Source: an uncultured Oscillospiraceae bacterium (GTDB lineage: Bacteria; Bacillota; Clostridia; Oscillospirales; Acutalibacteraceae). From it: DNA of 21,277 bases. Below the pieces are notes generated by a model. That model had not been told where the DNA came from. It did not search any database and worked only from the letters and a program-made list of their open reading frames with translations. Shown here piece by piece: positions 1 through 9,058 of this stretch (positions are counted from its first letter, which is position 1; every line of letters starts with the position of its first letter). Made by a program: the position numbers and the translations under genes. The DNA lies in the NCBI GenBank assembly GCA_910588935.1, contig CAJUSM010000054.1, positions 1 to 21,277 of the forward strand. Reading direction: 5' to 3'.

Positions 1-57
1 GCAGCCTAACGATATTTTTCCACTTCCCCTCATAAAACCCTCGTTTTGGACACTCCC
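1..57 (+). repeat. Edge inverted repeat, left copy
   Basis: These 57 bases match the reverse complement of 21169-21225 at 56 of 57 positions; the only mismatch is base 4. At base 58 the match stops and transposase coding sequence continues. The inner terminus reads GGGAGTGTCCAAAACGAGGG when read from base 57 toward base 1, which looks like the end of an insertion sequence. That identity is inferred from appearance only. The body of the element would lie outside the window to the left. Confidence 0.75.
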
Positions 58-912
58 GAAATAGGCAATGCTGTTTTGGATGTTCTCCGTATGTGGTTCG
101 GCACCGTGGGAGAAGTGATCGCCCTGGATGGAAAGTCCATTTGCGGTACAGCAAAATCAGGGGAACCCCACAGCGCGCTGCGGATTCTCAGCGCATATGT
201 GACAGAAAACGGCGTGGTGCTGGCGCAAGAGGCCATTCATGAGAAAACCAACGAGATCCCTGTTTTCCAAGAGATGCTCACATATCTGGACGTCGAGGGG
301 AAAACAGTCACTGCCGACGCCATGCACTGCCAGAGGGAAACCTGCTGCGGAGTGATTCAGCGCAAAGGAAACTACCTGTCCGGCCTGAAAGAGAATCAGC
401 CCTCTCTTCTTGAGGATGTCCGCCTGTTTTTTGAGAGCGTTGACGAAAAGGAAACGGACAGTTTCCAGGCTGTAGAGAAGAACGCGGGGCGAATTGAAAA
501 GAGAATATGCCGCAAAATCAAGGATATTTCCTGGCTGGAGGAGCACAAATGGCCCGGGCTGCAGTCGGTATTCTCCATAGAGCGGGTGGCGGAGGCCCGC
601 GGACATCACAGTCGGCAGGCCAGCTATTTCGTTTCCAGTCGAGATGTCTCTGCAAGGCAGTTGATGGGGCTTGCCCGGGAGCATTGGAAAATTGAGTCCA
701 TACACTGGTTTTGGGATATGGCTTTTCCGGAAGATGATTGCCGCTTTCTGAGCGAAAACGCCAACTGTACCATGAGCGCTTTACGAAAATTCGCACTGGC
801 TGTCCATAAAAACTTCATTGCTAGCCATCATAAGGAAGTTTCCTTAAAGGCCCATATGTTTTCAGCTTTTTTGCACCCTGCGCTCTTCCTCTCTAGCTTT
901 CGCTTTTTATGG
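46..912 (+). pseudogene. 5'-truncated ISAs1-family transposase
   Basis: The translation matches the DDE transposases of the ISAs1 (H-repeat-associated) family. It shows the first Asp in VIALDGKSICGT, the second Asp in TADAMHCQRETC and the catalytic Glu in EHWKIESIHWFWD, followed by the usual FPEDDCRF and LRKFALAVHK motifs. The catalytic core is therefore complete. Roughly the first 80-100 residues of the family are missing: the frame has a stop at bases 7-9 and is joined to the 57-bp edge repeat. Family resemblance fades around residue 285 (near base 900), and no stop follows, so the frame runs on into recJ. The right end is approximate. No start codon with a ribosome binding site is visible; the first possible start is a TTG at 46. 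No ISAs1-like terminal repeat was recognised downstream. Most likely a dead remnant that lost its 5' end to another element. Confidence 0.8.
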
Positions 913-942
913 GACGGGCGTGTCACATCCCTTTCATTCCCC

Positions 943-971
943 TTGCAAGTTAAACAAGATTGTGGTAAAAT
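943..971 (+). promoter_or_regulatory. recJ promoter
   Basis: TTGCAA (943-948) and TAAAAT (966-971) are separated by 17 bp, with a TG one base upstream of the -10 box (extended -10). Transcription would begin near 978, about 34 bases before the recJ GTG. It lies inside the reading-frame extension that links the transposase remnant to recJ, which argues that the extension is not translated as part of RecJ. Confidence 0.65.
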
Positions 972-1011
972 AAAGCGTATATATTCAACGAATTGTGCCA
1001 GGAGGAAACAT

Positions 1012-3054
1012 GTGAACATAAAACGCTGGGAACTGTCTCCCATTAACCGGCCGGCTTCTGAGCGCCTGGCCAAGCAATATGATCTCCCCTATGCTCTGGC
1101 CGCCCTTTTGGCTGTGCGAGGCTTTAACTCCCCCCAGGAAATTAAAGGGATGCTGGAAGAGGAGCCTCTCTCGGATCCTTTTCAAATGCTGGACATGGAC
1201 AAGGCTGTAAAGCGGATTGAAAAGGCACTGGATGACTTTGAACGGATTGCGATATATGGCGATTATGACGCGGATGGAATTACATCTACCGCTATGCTCT
1301 ACATCTATTTACGGGACCGGGGGGCAAATGTCAGCTACTATATTCCCCAAAGAGACAGCGAAGGCTACGGTATGAACCGGACTGCTGTGGAGCTGCTGGC
1401 CCGAGAAGGGGTTGACCTGATCATTACTGTAGACAATGGCGTTTCTGCCATTGATGAAATTGCCTATGCCAAAACCCTTGGTATGGATGTGGTGGTTACC
1501 GACCATCATCAGCCCCATGAAAACCTGCCCCAAGCCTGCGCTATTGTAGACGCTCACCAGGCGGCAGATAAGAGCCCTTTTAAGAAATTTTCCGGCGCCG
1601 GCGTGGTCCTTAAGCTGCTGATTGCCCTAGAGGGCGGGGCGCAGGAGCTAATTTTGGAGGAGTTTGCCGACCTGGCGGCAGTAGGCACGGTAGGCGATTC
1701 TGTGCCCCTGCTGGGAGAAAACCGGACCATTGTTCGCCGGGGCCTGCAGCTTATGGAGCGCCGTGACCGGCCGGGCCTGGACGCCCTGCTGGATTTGGGC
1801 AGCGACCATGCCTCTGCCACCAAGCTTTCTTTCTCTGTGGTTCCCTGCATCAATGCCACTGGCCGCATGGGGGCGCCCCAACGCGCGGTACGGCTGCTTA
1901 CCTATGAGCCGGAGGATGAGCCAGGACAGGTGCAGGCCCTGGCCCAGGAGATCCGCGGGGAAAATGACCTGCGTAAACGGGTAGAGGCGGAAATTACTGC
2001 CCAGGCTGTGGAAAAGCTTATGGCAAATAAAGACCTGCGGATGGACCGCGTGATTGTGGTGGAAGGCACTGGCTGGCACCATGGGGTGGTAGGCATTGTA
2101 GCCGCCCGGATTACCGAACGCTTTGGCAAGCCCTGCCTGGTGCTGTCTATAGATGAAGACGGCACTGCCCGGGGCAGCGGCCGGAGCGTAGAGGGCTTTT
2201 CCATGTTTGCCGCAGTCAGCAGCTGCCAGGATCTGCTCATCCGCTATGGGGGCCACCCTATGGCGGCAGGGGTAACCCTGCAAGCCGGTAATATTCCGGA
2301 ATTCCGGCGCCGGCTGAATTTGTTTGCCAGAGACAGATACCCCAATATGCCCGCCCCCTCTCTGCGCTTGGACTGTATGCTGAACCCCTCTAACCTTACC
2401 TTAGGCGTGGTCAAAGACATGCTCCCCCTGCAGCCCTTTGGGGCGGGAAACCCTCAGCCTATGTTTGGCATATTTGGCGCCGAGCTAAAAGCCGTGCACC
2501 CTTTAGGGAGCTCAGGAAATCACTGCCGGCTGCGCTGCGCTTGGAAAGGTTTCTCTTTCGACTGCCTCCGGTTCGGTATTGGGGCAGAGGCTTTCCCCTT
2601 TGAAGCCGGTGACCAGGTTGACCTGGCAGTAAACCTGGAGATTGACAATTACCGCCGGGACAAAGGATTTGACTTTATTGTACGGGATATGAAACTGGCC
2701 GCTGTGGATCCGGAGCAGAATATCTTTACCCTACAGGCCTATGAGAAACTTTTCCGGCAGGATCCCCTTTCACAAGGAGAAGCGAAAGCTCTGCTGCCCA
2801 CCCGGAACCAGCTGGCTGCCCTTTACCGCCAGCTGGCCAAAGAAAGCGGTCGGGCTGTAGATCCGGAAAGCCTGCTGGGCAGGTTGGCCTCCCACGGGTT
2901 CAGCTTGGGAATGCTGCTGCTTTCCCTGGATGTTTTGGAGGAGCGAGAGCTGATTGCTCAGGAACGCCAGGGAGAAAAGCTGGTTCTCAGGCTGCTGCCC
3001 CAAAGCGGGAAAGTACAGATTTTTGACTCGCCGCTTTTTACCAGACTCCAATGA
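1012..3054 (+). CDS. recJ: Single-stranded-DNA-specific exonuclease RecJ
   Basis: RecJ degrades single-stranded DNA 5' to 3' and acts with RecQ-type helicases in recombination and mismatch/base-excision repair in the cytoplasm. The 680-residue product has the DHH-superfamily motifs in order: GDYDADG at residues 83-89, ITVDNG, TDHHQP with D164-H165-H166, SGAGVVLKLL, and the DHHA1 motifs WHHGVVGIVAARI and GGHPMAAG (413-420). An OB-like region follows and then a C-terminal extension rich in Leu and Glu. The start chosen is GTG at 1012, six bases after AGGAGG (1000-1005). The open frame continues upstream to base 46 through a transposase remnant, but the promoter at 943-971 and the RBS favour 1012. 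In many Firmicutes recJ is followed by apt and then rel; here rel follows after 59 bp and apt is absent from the interval. The family assignment is secure. Confidence 0.95.
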   Translation: MNIKRWELSPINRPASERLAKQYDLPYALAALLAVRGFNSPQEIKGMLEEEPLSDPFQMLDMDKAVKRIEKALDDFERIAIYGDYDADGITSTAMLYIYLRDRGANVSYYIPQRDSEGYGMNRTAVELLAREGVDLIITVDNGVSAIDEIAYAKTLGMDVVVTDHHQPHENLPQACAIVDAHQAADKSPFKKFSGAGVVLKLLIALEGGAQELILEEFADLAAVGTVGDSVPLLGENRTIVRRGLQLMERRDRPGLDALLDLGSDHASATKLSFSVVPCINATGRMGAPQRAVRLLTYEPEDEPGQVQALAQEIRGENDLRKRVEAEITAQAVEKLMANKDLRMDRVIVVEGTGWHHGVVGIVAARITERFGKPCLVLSIDEDGTARGSGRSVEGFSMFAAVSSCQDLLIRYGGHPMAAGVTLQAGNIPEFRRRLNLFARDRYPNMPAPSLRLDCMLNPSNLTLGVVKDMLPLQPFGAGNPQPMFGIFGAELKAVHPLGSSGNHCRLRCAWKGFSFDCLRFGIGAEAFPFEAGDQVDLAVNLEIDNYRRDKGFDFIVRDMKLAAVDPEQNIFTLQAYEKLFRQDPLSQGEAKALLPTRNQLAALYRQLAKESGRAVDPESLLGRLASHGFSLGMLLLSLDVLEERELIAQERQGEKLVLRLLPQSGKVQIFDSPLFTRLQ

Positions 3055-3071
3055 ATGTAGGCCCTGAATAA

Positions 3072-3080
3072 TGGTAAAAT
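3072..3080 (+). promoter_or_regulatory. Possible extended -10 promoter for rel
   Basis: TGGTAAAAT matches the extended -10 seen upstream of recJ, and sits 33 bases before the rel ATG. The hexamer 17 bp upstream (TGAATG) is a poor -35. It could give rel its own transcript, or rel may simply be read from recJ. Confidence 0.35.
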
Positions 3081-3113
3081 TTTTGTCGCGAAGCCTTTTG
3101 AGGAGGGATTAAT

Positions 3114-5312
3114 ATGCCAGCCGTCAGACAGATTGGCACCTATGAGGAGCTCCAGCAGATTATACGGGACAGCGGAAAGGAATACGACCGGGTGATCATT
3201 GGCCAGGCTTTCCGGTTGGCCGACCGGAAACACCGGGACCAAAAACGCAGCTCCGGCGAGCCCTATATTATTCACCCGCTTTCCGTAGCCGCCATCCTGG
3301 TAGACCTAGGCATGGACACACAGTCTATTGTAGCCGGCCTGCTCCACGATGTGGTGGAGGATACCGACTGCACCCTGGAAGAAATTATCCAGCAATTTGG
3401 GCAGGAGTCTGCCCTGCTGATTGACGGTGTAACCAAGCTGGATAAAATCCCCTTTTCTTCCCGAGAAGAGGAGCAGGCGGAAAACTTGCGGAAAATGCTG
3501 ATGGCCATGGCCCAGGATATCCGGGTTATCATTATAAAATTTGCCGACCGAATGCACAACCTCTCTACCTTGGAGTTTGTCTCTCCTCAGAAACAGCGGG
3601 ACAAGGCCCGGGAATGCCTGGAGGTCTACGCCCCCATTGCCCACCGGCTGGGCATCCGCACTGTAAAGGAGACCATGGAGGATGTCTCCCTAAAGTACCT
3701 GGATCCTGCTGCCTACCAGGAAATACAAGGGTACCTTACCTCCCGCAGCGGGGCCCGAAAGCAGTTTATCGATTCTCTGCGGGAACAGCTGAGATGCCGG
3801 GTAGAAATGGCTGTGCCTGGGGTATATATTGAGGGCCGTGTGAAAAGCGCCTATAGCATTTACCGAAAAATGTTTATCCAGGGCAAGGACTTTGAGGAGA
3901 TCTACGATGTATTCGCCATGCGGGTGATTGTAGATACCATTGAGGACTGCTACAATGTGCTGGGCATTGTTCACGATATGTTCACCCCTCTGCCCAACCG
4001 GTTTAAGGACTACATCTCTACCCCAAAGCCCAATATGTACCAGTCTTTGCATACTACGGTAATTACCAAGGCCGGCGTCCCCTTTGAGGTACAGATACGC
4101 ACCTGGGAAATGCACCAAACCGCAGAATACGGCATTGCCGCCCACTGGAAATATAAGCTGGGCATGTCCGCCAGGCAGGCCGACAACCGCTCTTTGGACG
4201 ACAGGCTGGCATGGATTCGCCAGATGCTGGAAAACCAGGCTGAAAACGAGGACATCACTGACCTAGTCCACTCTATTAAAAGCGACCTGATTCCAGAAGA
4301 AGTCTTTGTCTTTACCCCAAAGGGAGACGTGGTGAACCTGCCACAGGGCTCCAGCGTTATAGATTTTGCCTATGCCATTCACAGCGCTGTAGGCAACCGG
4401 ATGGTAGGAGCTAAGGTTGACAAAAAGATCGTGCCCTTGGATTACAAAGTGAAAACCGGCGAAATTATAGAAATACTAACCAGCAAAGAGGCCGGCAGAG
4501 GCCCAAACCGGGACTGGCTGACCATGGTGCGCACCAGTGAGGCCAGAAGCAAAATCCGCTCCTGGTTTAAAAAAGAACGCCGGGAGGAGAACATTACCGA
4601 GGGCAAGGCAGAACTGGAGCGGGAGCTCCGGCGGATTGGGATTGCCATGAGCCCGGAACTCATGAGCTATATGGTAGAAAGCGTGGGCAAGCACCACAAC
4701 TGCTCCACTGCCGATGATCTTTACGCGGCCATCGGCTATGGAGGTATTCAGCTGTGGAAGGTGCTGCCCCGGATACGGGAGGAAAACCAGCGGTTGATTC
4801 GGGGTGTGGGCCCCCACGAACCCGCCCCAATAAAGACACCGCCAAAAACCCAAAAAGTGGCCAGCGGTGTTTTGGTAGACGGAATGGACAACTGTCTGAT
4901 CAAATTTTCTCGGTGCTGCAACCCACTGCCTGGCGACGATATTGTGGGCTTTATCACCCGCGGGTTCGGGGTCTCCATCCACAAGCGGAGCTGCCGGAAC
5001 GTGCCGCCGGACCTAATGGACTGCCCCGAACCCGACCGTTGGGTAAACGCCCACTGGGAAGGGGATGTAAAGGACGACTTCAAATCCACCCTGCACATTG
5101 TGGCTGTGGACCGGGGCGGGTTGTTGTTTGATGTGACCCAGCAGCTTTCCAACATGAACATCTTTATCCACTCTTTGAACTGCCGGCAGGAAAAGAAGGG
5201 AGGAAACGCTGTCATTTCGGCCACGATTTCCATTAGTGGGCTATCCCAGCTTCACAGCATAATAGAAAGGCTTTCCCGGGTAAAAGGCGTGCTATCCATT
5301 GACCGCACCTAA
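3114..5312 (+). CDS. rel: Bifunctional (p)ppGpp synthetase/hydrolase Rel
   Basis: This long RelA/SpoT homologue makes and degrades the alarmone (p)ppGpp in the stringent response. The 732 residues match the full-length family. The HD hydrolase domain comes first, with the H78-D79 pair in LLHDVVEDT and the later FADRMHNL motif, so hydrolase residues look intact. The synthetase domain carries RVKSAYSIYRKM, D265 in IYDVFAMR and E325 in EVQIRT, which correspond to the catalytic acids known in the family. A TGS domain begins near VFVFTPKGDVVNLP. The Cys-rich element FSRCCNPLPGDD and a C-terminal ACT domain (roughly the last 75 residues) complete the regulatory half that contacts the ribosome. The ATG at 3114 is preceded by AGGAGG (3101-3106) with a 7-base spacer. 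It lies between recJ and valS on the same strand. Confidence 0.95.
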   Translation: MPAVRQIGTYEELQQIIRDSGKEYDRVIIGQAFRLADRKHRDQKRSSGEPYIIHPLSVAAILVDLGMDTQSIVAGLLHDVVEDTDCTLEEIIQQFGQESALLIDGVTKLDKIPFSSREEEQAENLRKMLMAMAQDIRVIIIKFADRMHNLSTLEFVSPQKQRDKARECLEVYAPIAHRLGIRTVKETMEDVSLKYLDPAAYQEIQGYLTSRSGARKQFIDSLREQLRCRVEMAVPGVYIEGRVKSAYSIYRKMFIQGKDFEEIYDVFAMRVIVDTIEDCYNVLGIVHDMFTPLPNRFKDYISTPKPNMYQSLHTTVITKAGVPFEVQIRTWEMHQTAEYGIAAHWKYKLGMSARQADNRSLDDRLAWIRQMLENQAENEDITDLVHSIKSDLIPEEVFVFTPKGDVVNLPQGSSVIDFAYAIHSAVGNRMVGAKVDKKIVPLDYKVKTGEIIEILTSKEAGRGPNRDWLTMVRTSEARSKIRSWFKKERREENITEGKAELERELRRIGIAMSPELMSYMVESVGKHHNCSTADDLYAAIGYGGIQLWKVLPRIREENQRLIRGVGPHEPAPIKTPPKTQKVASGVLVDGMDNCLIKFSRCCNPLPGDDIVGFITRGFGVSIHKRSCRNVPPDLMDCPEPDRWVNAHWEGDVKDDFKSTLHIVAVDRGGLLFDVTQQLSNMNIFIHSLNCRQEKKGGNAVISATISISGLSQLHSIIERLSRVKGVLSIDRT

Positions 5313-5423
5313 AAACCATGATATAGGAGAACCCGCCTAACTTCAAAAAGCCAGATCGCGACACTAAAAGCAAGCAACAAAACATTATCCCCCCAAAAAC
5401 AACCCTAGAAAGGATGATTCCCC

Positions 5424-8042
5424 ATGAACACAGAACTGGCCAAGGCCTACGAACCCCAAGAGGTGGAAAAACGCATCTATGAATTCTGGCTAAAAGGCGG
5501 CTACTTCCACGCAAAGGCTGACCCCCAGAAAAAGCCCTATACCATTATGATGCCCCCGCCCAACATTACCGACCAGCTCCATGTGGGCCACGCTATGACC
5601 ATGACCACCCAAGATGTGCTCATACGATGGAAACGAATGCAGGGCTACTCCGCCCTGTGGCTCCCTGGCACCGACCACGCCGCTTTGGCTACCGAGGTAA
5701 AAATTGTGGAGGCCCTGGCCAAGGAAGGCCTGAGCAAAGAAAGTATGGGCCGGGAAAAGTATATGGAGCGGGCCTGGCAATGGAACGAAAAATATGGCGG
5801 GCGCATTACCGAGCAGCTAAAGCTGCTGGGCTCTTCTGCCGACTGGGACCGGCAGCGTTTTACTTTAGACGAGGGCTGCTCCCGAGCTGTGCGCCATGTT
5901 TTTGTTAAGCTCTACGAAAAGGGCCTGATCTACCGGGGAGAGCGGATGACCAACTGGTGCCCTCACTGCAAAACCGCCCTTTCTGACGCGGAGGTGGAGT
6001 TTGAGGAAAAGGAGGGTTCCTTCTGGCACCTGCGCTATCCCTTGGCCGATGGCTCCGGATATATCCAGCTGGCCACCACCCGGCCGGAAACCATGCTGGG
6101 AGATACTGCTGTAGCGGTGCACCCTGAAGATGAGCGGTATAAGAACCTGGTTGGCAAAAACGTGGTGCTGCCTCTGGTCAATAAAGAAATTCCCATTGTT
6201 GCAGACGAGTATGTGGAAATGGACTTTGGCACCGGCGTGGTAAAAATTACCCCTGCCCATGACCCCAACGATTTTGAGGTGGGCAGGCGTCATGACCTGC
6301 CTATCATCAATATTATGAACGAAGATGGCTCCATCAATGAAAATGGCGGAAAATACGCGGGACTCTCTGGCCTGGAGGCCCGCAAACAAATTGTAAAGGA
6401 TCTGGAAGAGGGCGGCTTCTTGATTAAGACAGAATCCCTAAAGCACAATGTGGGTACCTGCCACCGCTGCCATACCGCTGTGGAGCCTCGGGTTTCTACC
6501 CAGTGGTTTGTAAAAATGGAATCCATGGCCAAGCCCGCCATTGAGGCTGTACGGGAGAAAAAGACAAAGATTATCCCCGAGCGCATGGAAAAGGTTTACT
6601 ACAACTGGATGGAAAACATTAAAGATTGGTGCATTTCCCGGCAAATTTGGTGGGGCCACCGCATTCCTGCCTGGTACTGCCAAGACTGCGGAGAGACCAT
6701 TGTCCGTGAAAATGCCCCTGAGAAATGCCCCCATTGCGGCGGCGCCCTCCAACAGGATGAGGATACCCTGGACACCTGGTTTTCCTCGGCGCTGTGGCCT
6801 TTCTCCACATTGGGCTGGCCAGAGGACACAGAAGATCTCAGGTACTTCTACCCCACCAGCACTTTGGTAACAGCCTATGATATCATCTTTTTCTGGGTTG
6901 CCAGGATGATTTTCTCTGGCATTGAGCAGATGGGTGAAGTGCCCTTTGATACTGTGCTGTTCCACGGCTTGGTACGAGACGCCCAGGGCAAAAAAATGAG
7001 CAAATCTCTGGGCAACGGCATAGACCCAGTGGTGGTGATTGACCAGTATGGCGCAGATGCCCTGCGCCTGACCATTATTACCGGCACCAGCCCTGGCAAC
7101 GATACCCGTTACTCTGACGAAAAAGTGGCGGCCAGCCGAAATTTTGCCAATAAGATTTGGAACGCGGCCCGGTTTATCCACATGAATATTGACGGCAAGG
7201 AGGTGCCCTGCACCCTGCCCGATACACTGGAGTTGGAGGACAAGTGGATTCTCAGCCGGTTTAACACGGTGGCCAAAGACATGACCGAAAACCTAGAGCG
7301 CTTTGAGCTGGGTGTGGCTGTACAGAAGGTTTACGACTTTCTTTGGGGAGATTTCTGCGACTGGTATATTGAACTGGCCAAGCTGCGAATGAGCAGTGAA
7401 GACCAAGCCAGCGCCCAGCGGGCCCGACAGGTGCTGGTGTGGACTATGGGCAATACCCTAAAGCTTCTCCATCCCTTTATGCCCTTTATTACGGAAGAAA
7501 TCTGGCAGAGCCTGCCTCACCAGGGCGAGGCTTTGATAGTCTCCCCTTGGCCGGAGTATGAGGAAAGTTTGCATTTTTCTCAGGAAGAAGAGGAGATGGA
7601 GGCGGTTATGGAGCTGATTACCGGTGTGCGTACCCGGCGCAGCGAGATGAACGTGCCTCCTTCTCGGAAAGCCCATCTTTATATTGAAACCGCCCATCCA
7701 CAGGCTTTTGAAACAGAGAAAAGCGCCATTGCCCGGCTGGCCTACTGTAGCGGGGTGGAAACCGGCCCCAGCTTTGATGTGCCCGGGGCGGTTGCCGTGG
7801 TCACCCACGCCTGCAAGGGCTACCTGCCCATGGACGACCTGGTGGACAAGGCCGCTGAAAAGGCCCGGCTGGAAAAAGAGCTGGCCAGCGCCCAAAAGCA
7901 GCTAGAAACCGTGGAAAACAAGCTGGGCAACGAGACCTTTATGAGCAAGGCCCCGGCCAACGTCATTGAGGGCGTGCGGGCCAACGGCGAAAAGCTGAAG
8001 GAGAAGGTGCGGATGATTCAGGAATCGCTGCAAGCGCTTTAA
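5424..8042 (+). CDS. valS: Valine--tRNA ligase
   Basis: This class I aminoacyl-tRNA synthetase charges tRNA-Val in the cytoplasm. The 872 residues fit the bacterial family. The HIGH signature is HVGH at residues 53-56, following MMPPPNIT. The CP1 editing domain contains TTRPETMLGDTAVAVHP and GTGVVKITPAHDPND. Cys pairs WCPHC, CHRCH, CQDCG and CPHCG suggest zinc-binding knuckles. KMSKS is at 524-528. The anticodon-binding domain follows, and the last 65 or so residues form the ValRS C-terminal coiled coil. The ATG at 5424 follows AAGGA (5410-5414). The 111-bp leader from 5313 contains no T-box element, which often precedes valS in Firmicutes, and I saw no terminator hairpin there, so it may be read through from rel. 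A broken esterase gene follows after 23 bp. Confidence 0.96.
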   Translation: MNTELAKAYEPQEVEKRIYEFWLKGGYFHAKADPQKKPYTIMMPPPNITDQLHVGHAMTMTTQDVLIRWKRMQGYSALWLPGTDHAALATEVKIVEALAKEGLSKESMGREKYMERAWQWNEKYGGRITEQLKLLGSSADWDRQRFTLDEGCSRAVRHVFVKLYEKGLIYRGERMTNWCPHCKTALSDAEVEFEEKEGSFWHLRYPLADGSGYIQLATTRPETMLGDTAVAVHPEDERYKNLVGKNVVLPLVNKEIPIVADEYVEMDFGTGVVKITPAHDPNDFEVGRRHDLPIINIMNEDGSINENGGKYAGLSGLEARKQIVKDLEEGGFLIKTESLKHNVGTCHRCHTAVEPRVSTQWFVKMESMAKPAIEAVREKKTKIIPERMEKVYYNWMENIKDWCISRQIWWGHRIPAWYCQDCGETIVRENAPEKCPHCGGALQQDEDTLDTWFSSALWPFSTLGWPEDTEDLRYFYPTSTLVTAYDIIFFWVARMIFSGIEQMGEVPFDTVLFHGLVRDAQGKKMSKSLGNGIDPVVVIDQYGADALRLTIITGTSPGNDTRYSDEKVAASRNFANKIWNAARFIHMNIDGKEVPCTLPDTLELEDKWILSRFNTVAKDMTENLERFELGVAVQKVYDFLWGDFCDWYIELAKLRMSSEDQASAQRARQVLVWTMGNTLKLLHPFMPFITEEIWQSLPHQGEALIVSPWPEYEESLHFSQEEEEMEAVMELITGVRTRRSEMNVPPSRKAHLYIETAHPQAFETEKSAIARLAYCSGVETGPSFDVPGAVAVVTHACKGYLPMDDLVDKAAEKARLEKELASAQKQLETVENKLGNETFMSKAPANVIEGVRANGEKLKEKVRMIQESLQAL

Positions 8043-8065
8043 TAGAAAATTTAGGAGGAGTAAAA

Positions 8066-8895
8066 ATGGCTATTATTCAGTGCAATTTCTTTTCTAAGTC
8101 TTTGGCCCGCACCGTACCCATACAGGTGGTGCTGCCTACAGACAAGTTCGTCTTTCCTGGCCAGCCCCAGCCAGAGGAAAAGCCTTTTCAGACCTTGTAC
8201 CTGCTCCACGGCATTTTCGGCAACTATACCGACTGGGTAGCAGGTACCCGCCTGCAGGCCTGGGCCCAAGACCGGAACCTGGCGGTGGTAATGCCCAGCG
8301 GCGACAACAGCTTTTATGTGGACAACCGAAAGACCAGCGCTCTTTATGGCTCTTTCATTTCTTCCGACCTGGTGGACTTTACCCGCCGCAGTTTCCCCCT
8401 CTCCCGGAAACGGGAGGATACCTTTATTGGCGGCCTTTCCATGGGCGGCTTTGGAGCCATTGTGAATGGCCTGCAGCATCCAGAAACCTTTGGCAGCATT
8501 GTAGCCCTTTCTGCTGCCCTGATTCTGGATACCGCCCGCCAAAACGCAGAGTACACCGATAACCTGATGACAAACCGGGGCTATTACGAGTCTGTGTTCG
8601 GCGATCTAGATAAGGTTTGGGCGGCGAGAACGATTACAACGCCCTGGCAGAGAAGGTGGCCGGCCAGGAAACCAAGCCAAAAATCTACATGGCCTGCGGC
8701 ACAGAGGACGGCTTGATGGCCCCCAACCAAGTGTTTCGGGACAAGCTGACCCAACTAGGGTATGACCTAACCTGGCAGGAAGGGCCTGGAGGCCATGACT
8801 GGCAGTTCTGGGATACCTATATCCTGAAAGCAATGGACTGGCTGCCTTTGGGAGGGCCAGTGCAAGGAATCAGCTCTGGGCATGTGAGCGAATAA
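8066..8895 (+). pseudogene. Esterase-D-like alpha/beta hydrolase, frameshifted
   Basis: The first frame (8066 to about 8616) gives the N-terminal part of a tributyrin/esterase-D-like hydrolase: YLLHGIFGNYTDW (oxyanion-hole region) and the nucleophile elbow GLSMGGFGA with Ser125. At about 8616-8622 the coding sense passes to another frame, which supplies ENDYNALAEKVAGQ, the acid-bearing CGTEDGL and the His-bearing GGHDWQFWDTY. One missing base in the G-rich stretch GGTTTGGGCGG would account for this. The total is 830 bp, exactly one less than the 831-bp intact paralogue at 10710, which strongly supports a single-base deletion or a sequencing error. No canonical slippery heptamer in the right register was seen, so programmed frameshifting is unlikely. 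AGGAGG (8053-8058) precedes the ATG by 7 bases. The gene starts 23 bp after valS and is probably cotranscribed. If translated, the 216-residue product would lack the catalytic acid and His. Confidence 0.85.
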
Positions 8896-9058
8896 ATTCT
8901 GGGGATCATGCCAGAAGCTCTCATCGATACATAGGTTCTTTTAAGGCAAAAACTCTATGCTCTATTATAGAAATCATTGAGAAACAACTCTATCTTTCAC
9001 TCATGAATCCCAACGAGGTAGGTACCTATCTGAAAATAGATGGATGAGGGCCGGGGCT
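8896..9058. other. Intergenic stretch without a recognised gene
   Basis: AT-richer sequence between the broken esterase and an acetyltransferase-like remnant. A short ATG frame at about 9003 (MNPNEVGTYLKIDG) ends after 14 codons. I see no clear promoter, terminator or RNA structure. Confidence 0.5.

Noticed and set aside
1648..2283. 211-codon minus-strand frame within recJ
   Set aside because: A shadow of recJ with no motif or ribosome binding site.
46..3054. A single 1002-residue transposase-RecJ fusion protein
   Set aside because: recJ has its own promoter, Shine-Dalgarno and GTG start at 1012, and the joining segment resembles neither family.
5313..5423. T-box leader before valS
   Set aside because: The stretch is short and lacks the T-box core sequence and an antiterminator/terminator pair.
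6438..7181. 247-codon minus-strand frame within valS
   Set aside because: A shadow of a well-supported synthetase gene; no domain recognised.
8605..8625. Programmed -1 frameshift in the first esterase
   Set aside because: No X-XXY-YYZ heptamer in the right register; a one-base loss relative to the 831-bp paralogue explains it better.
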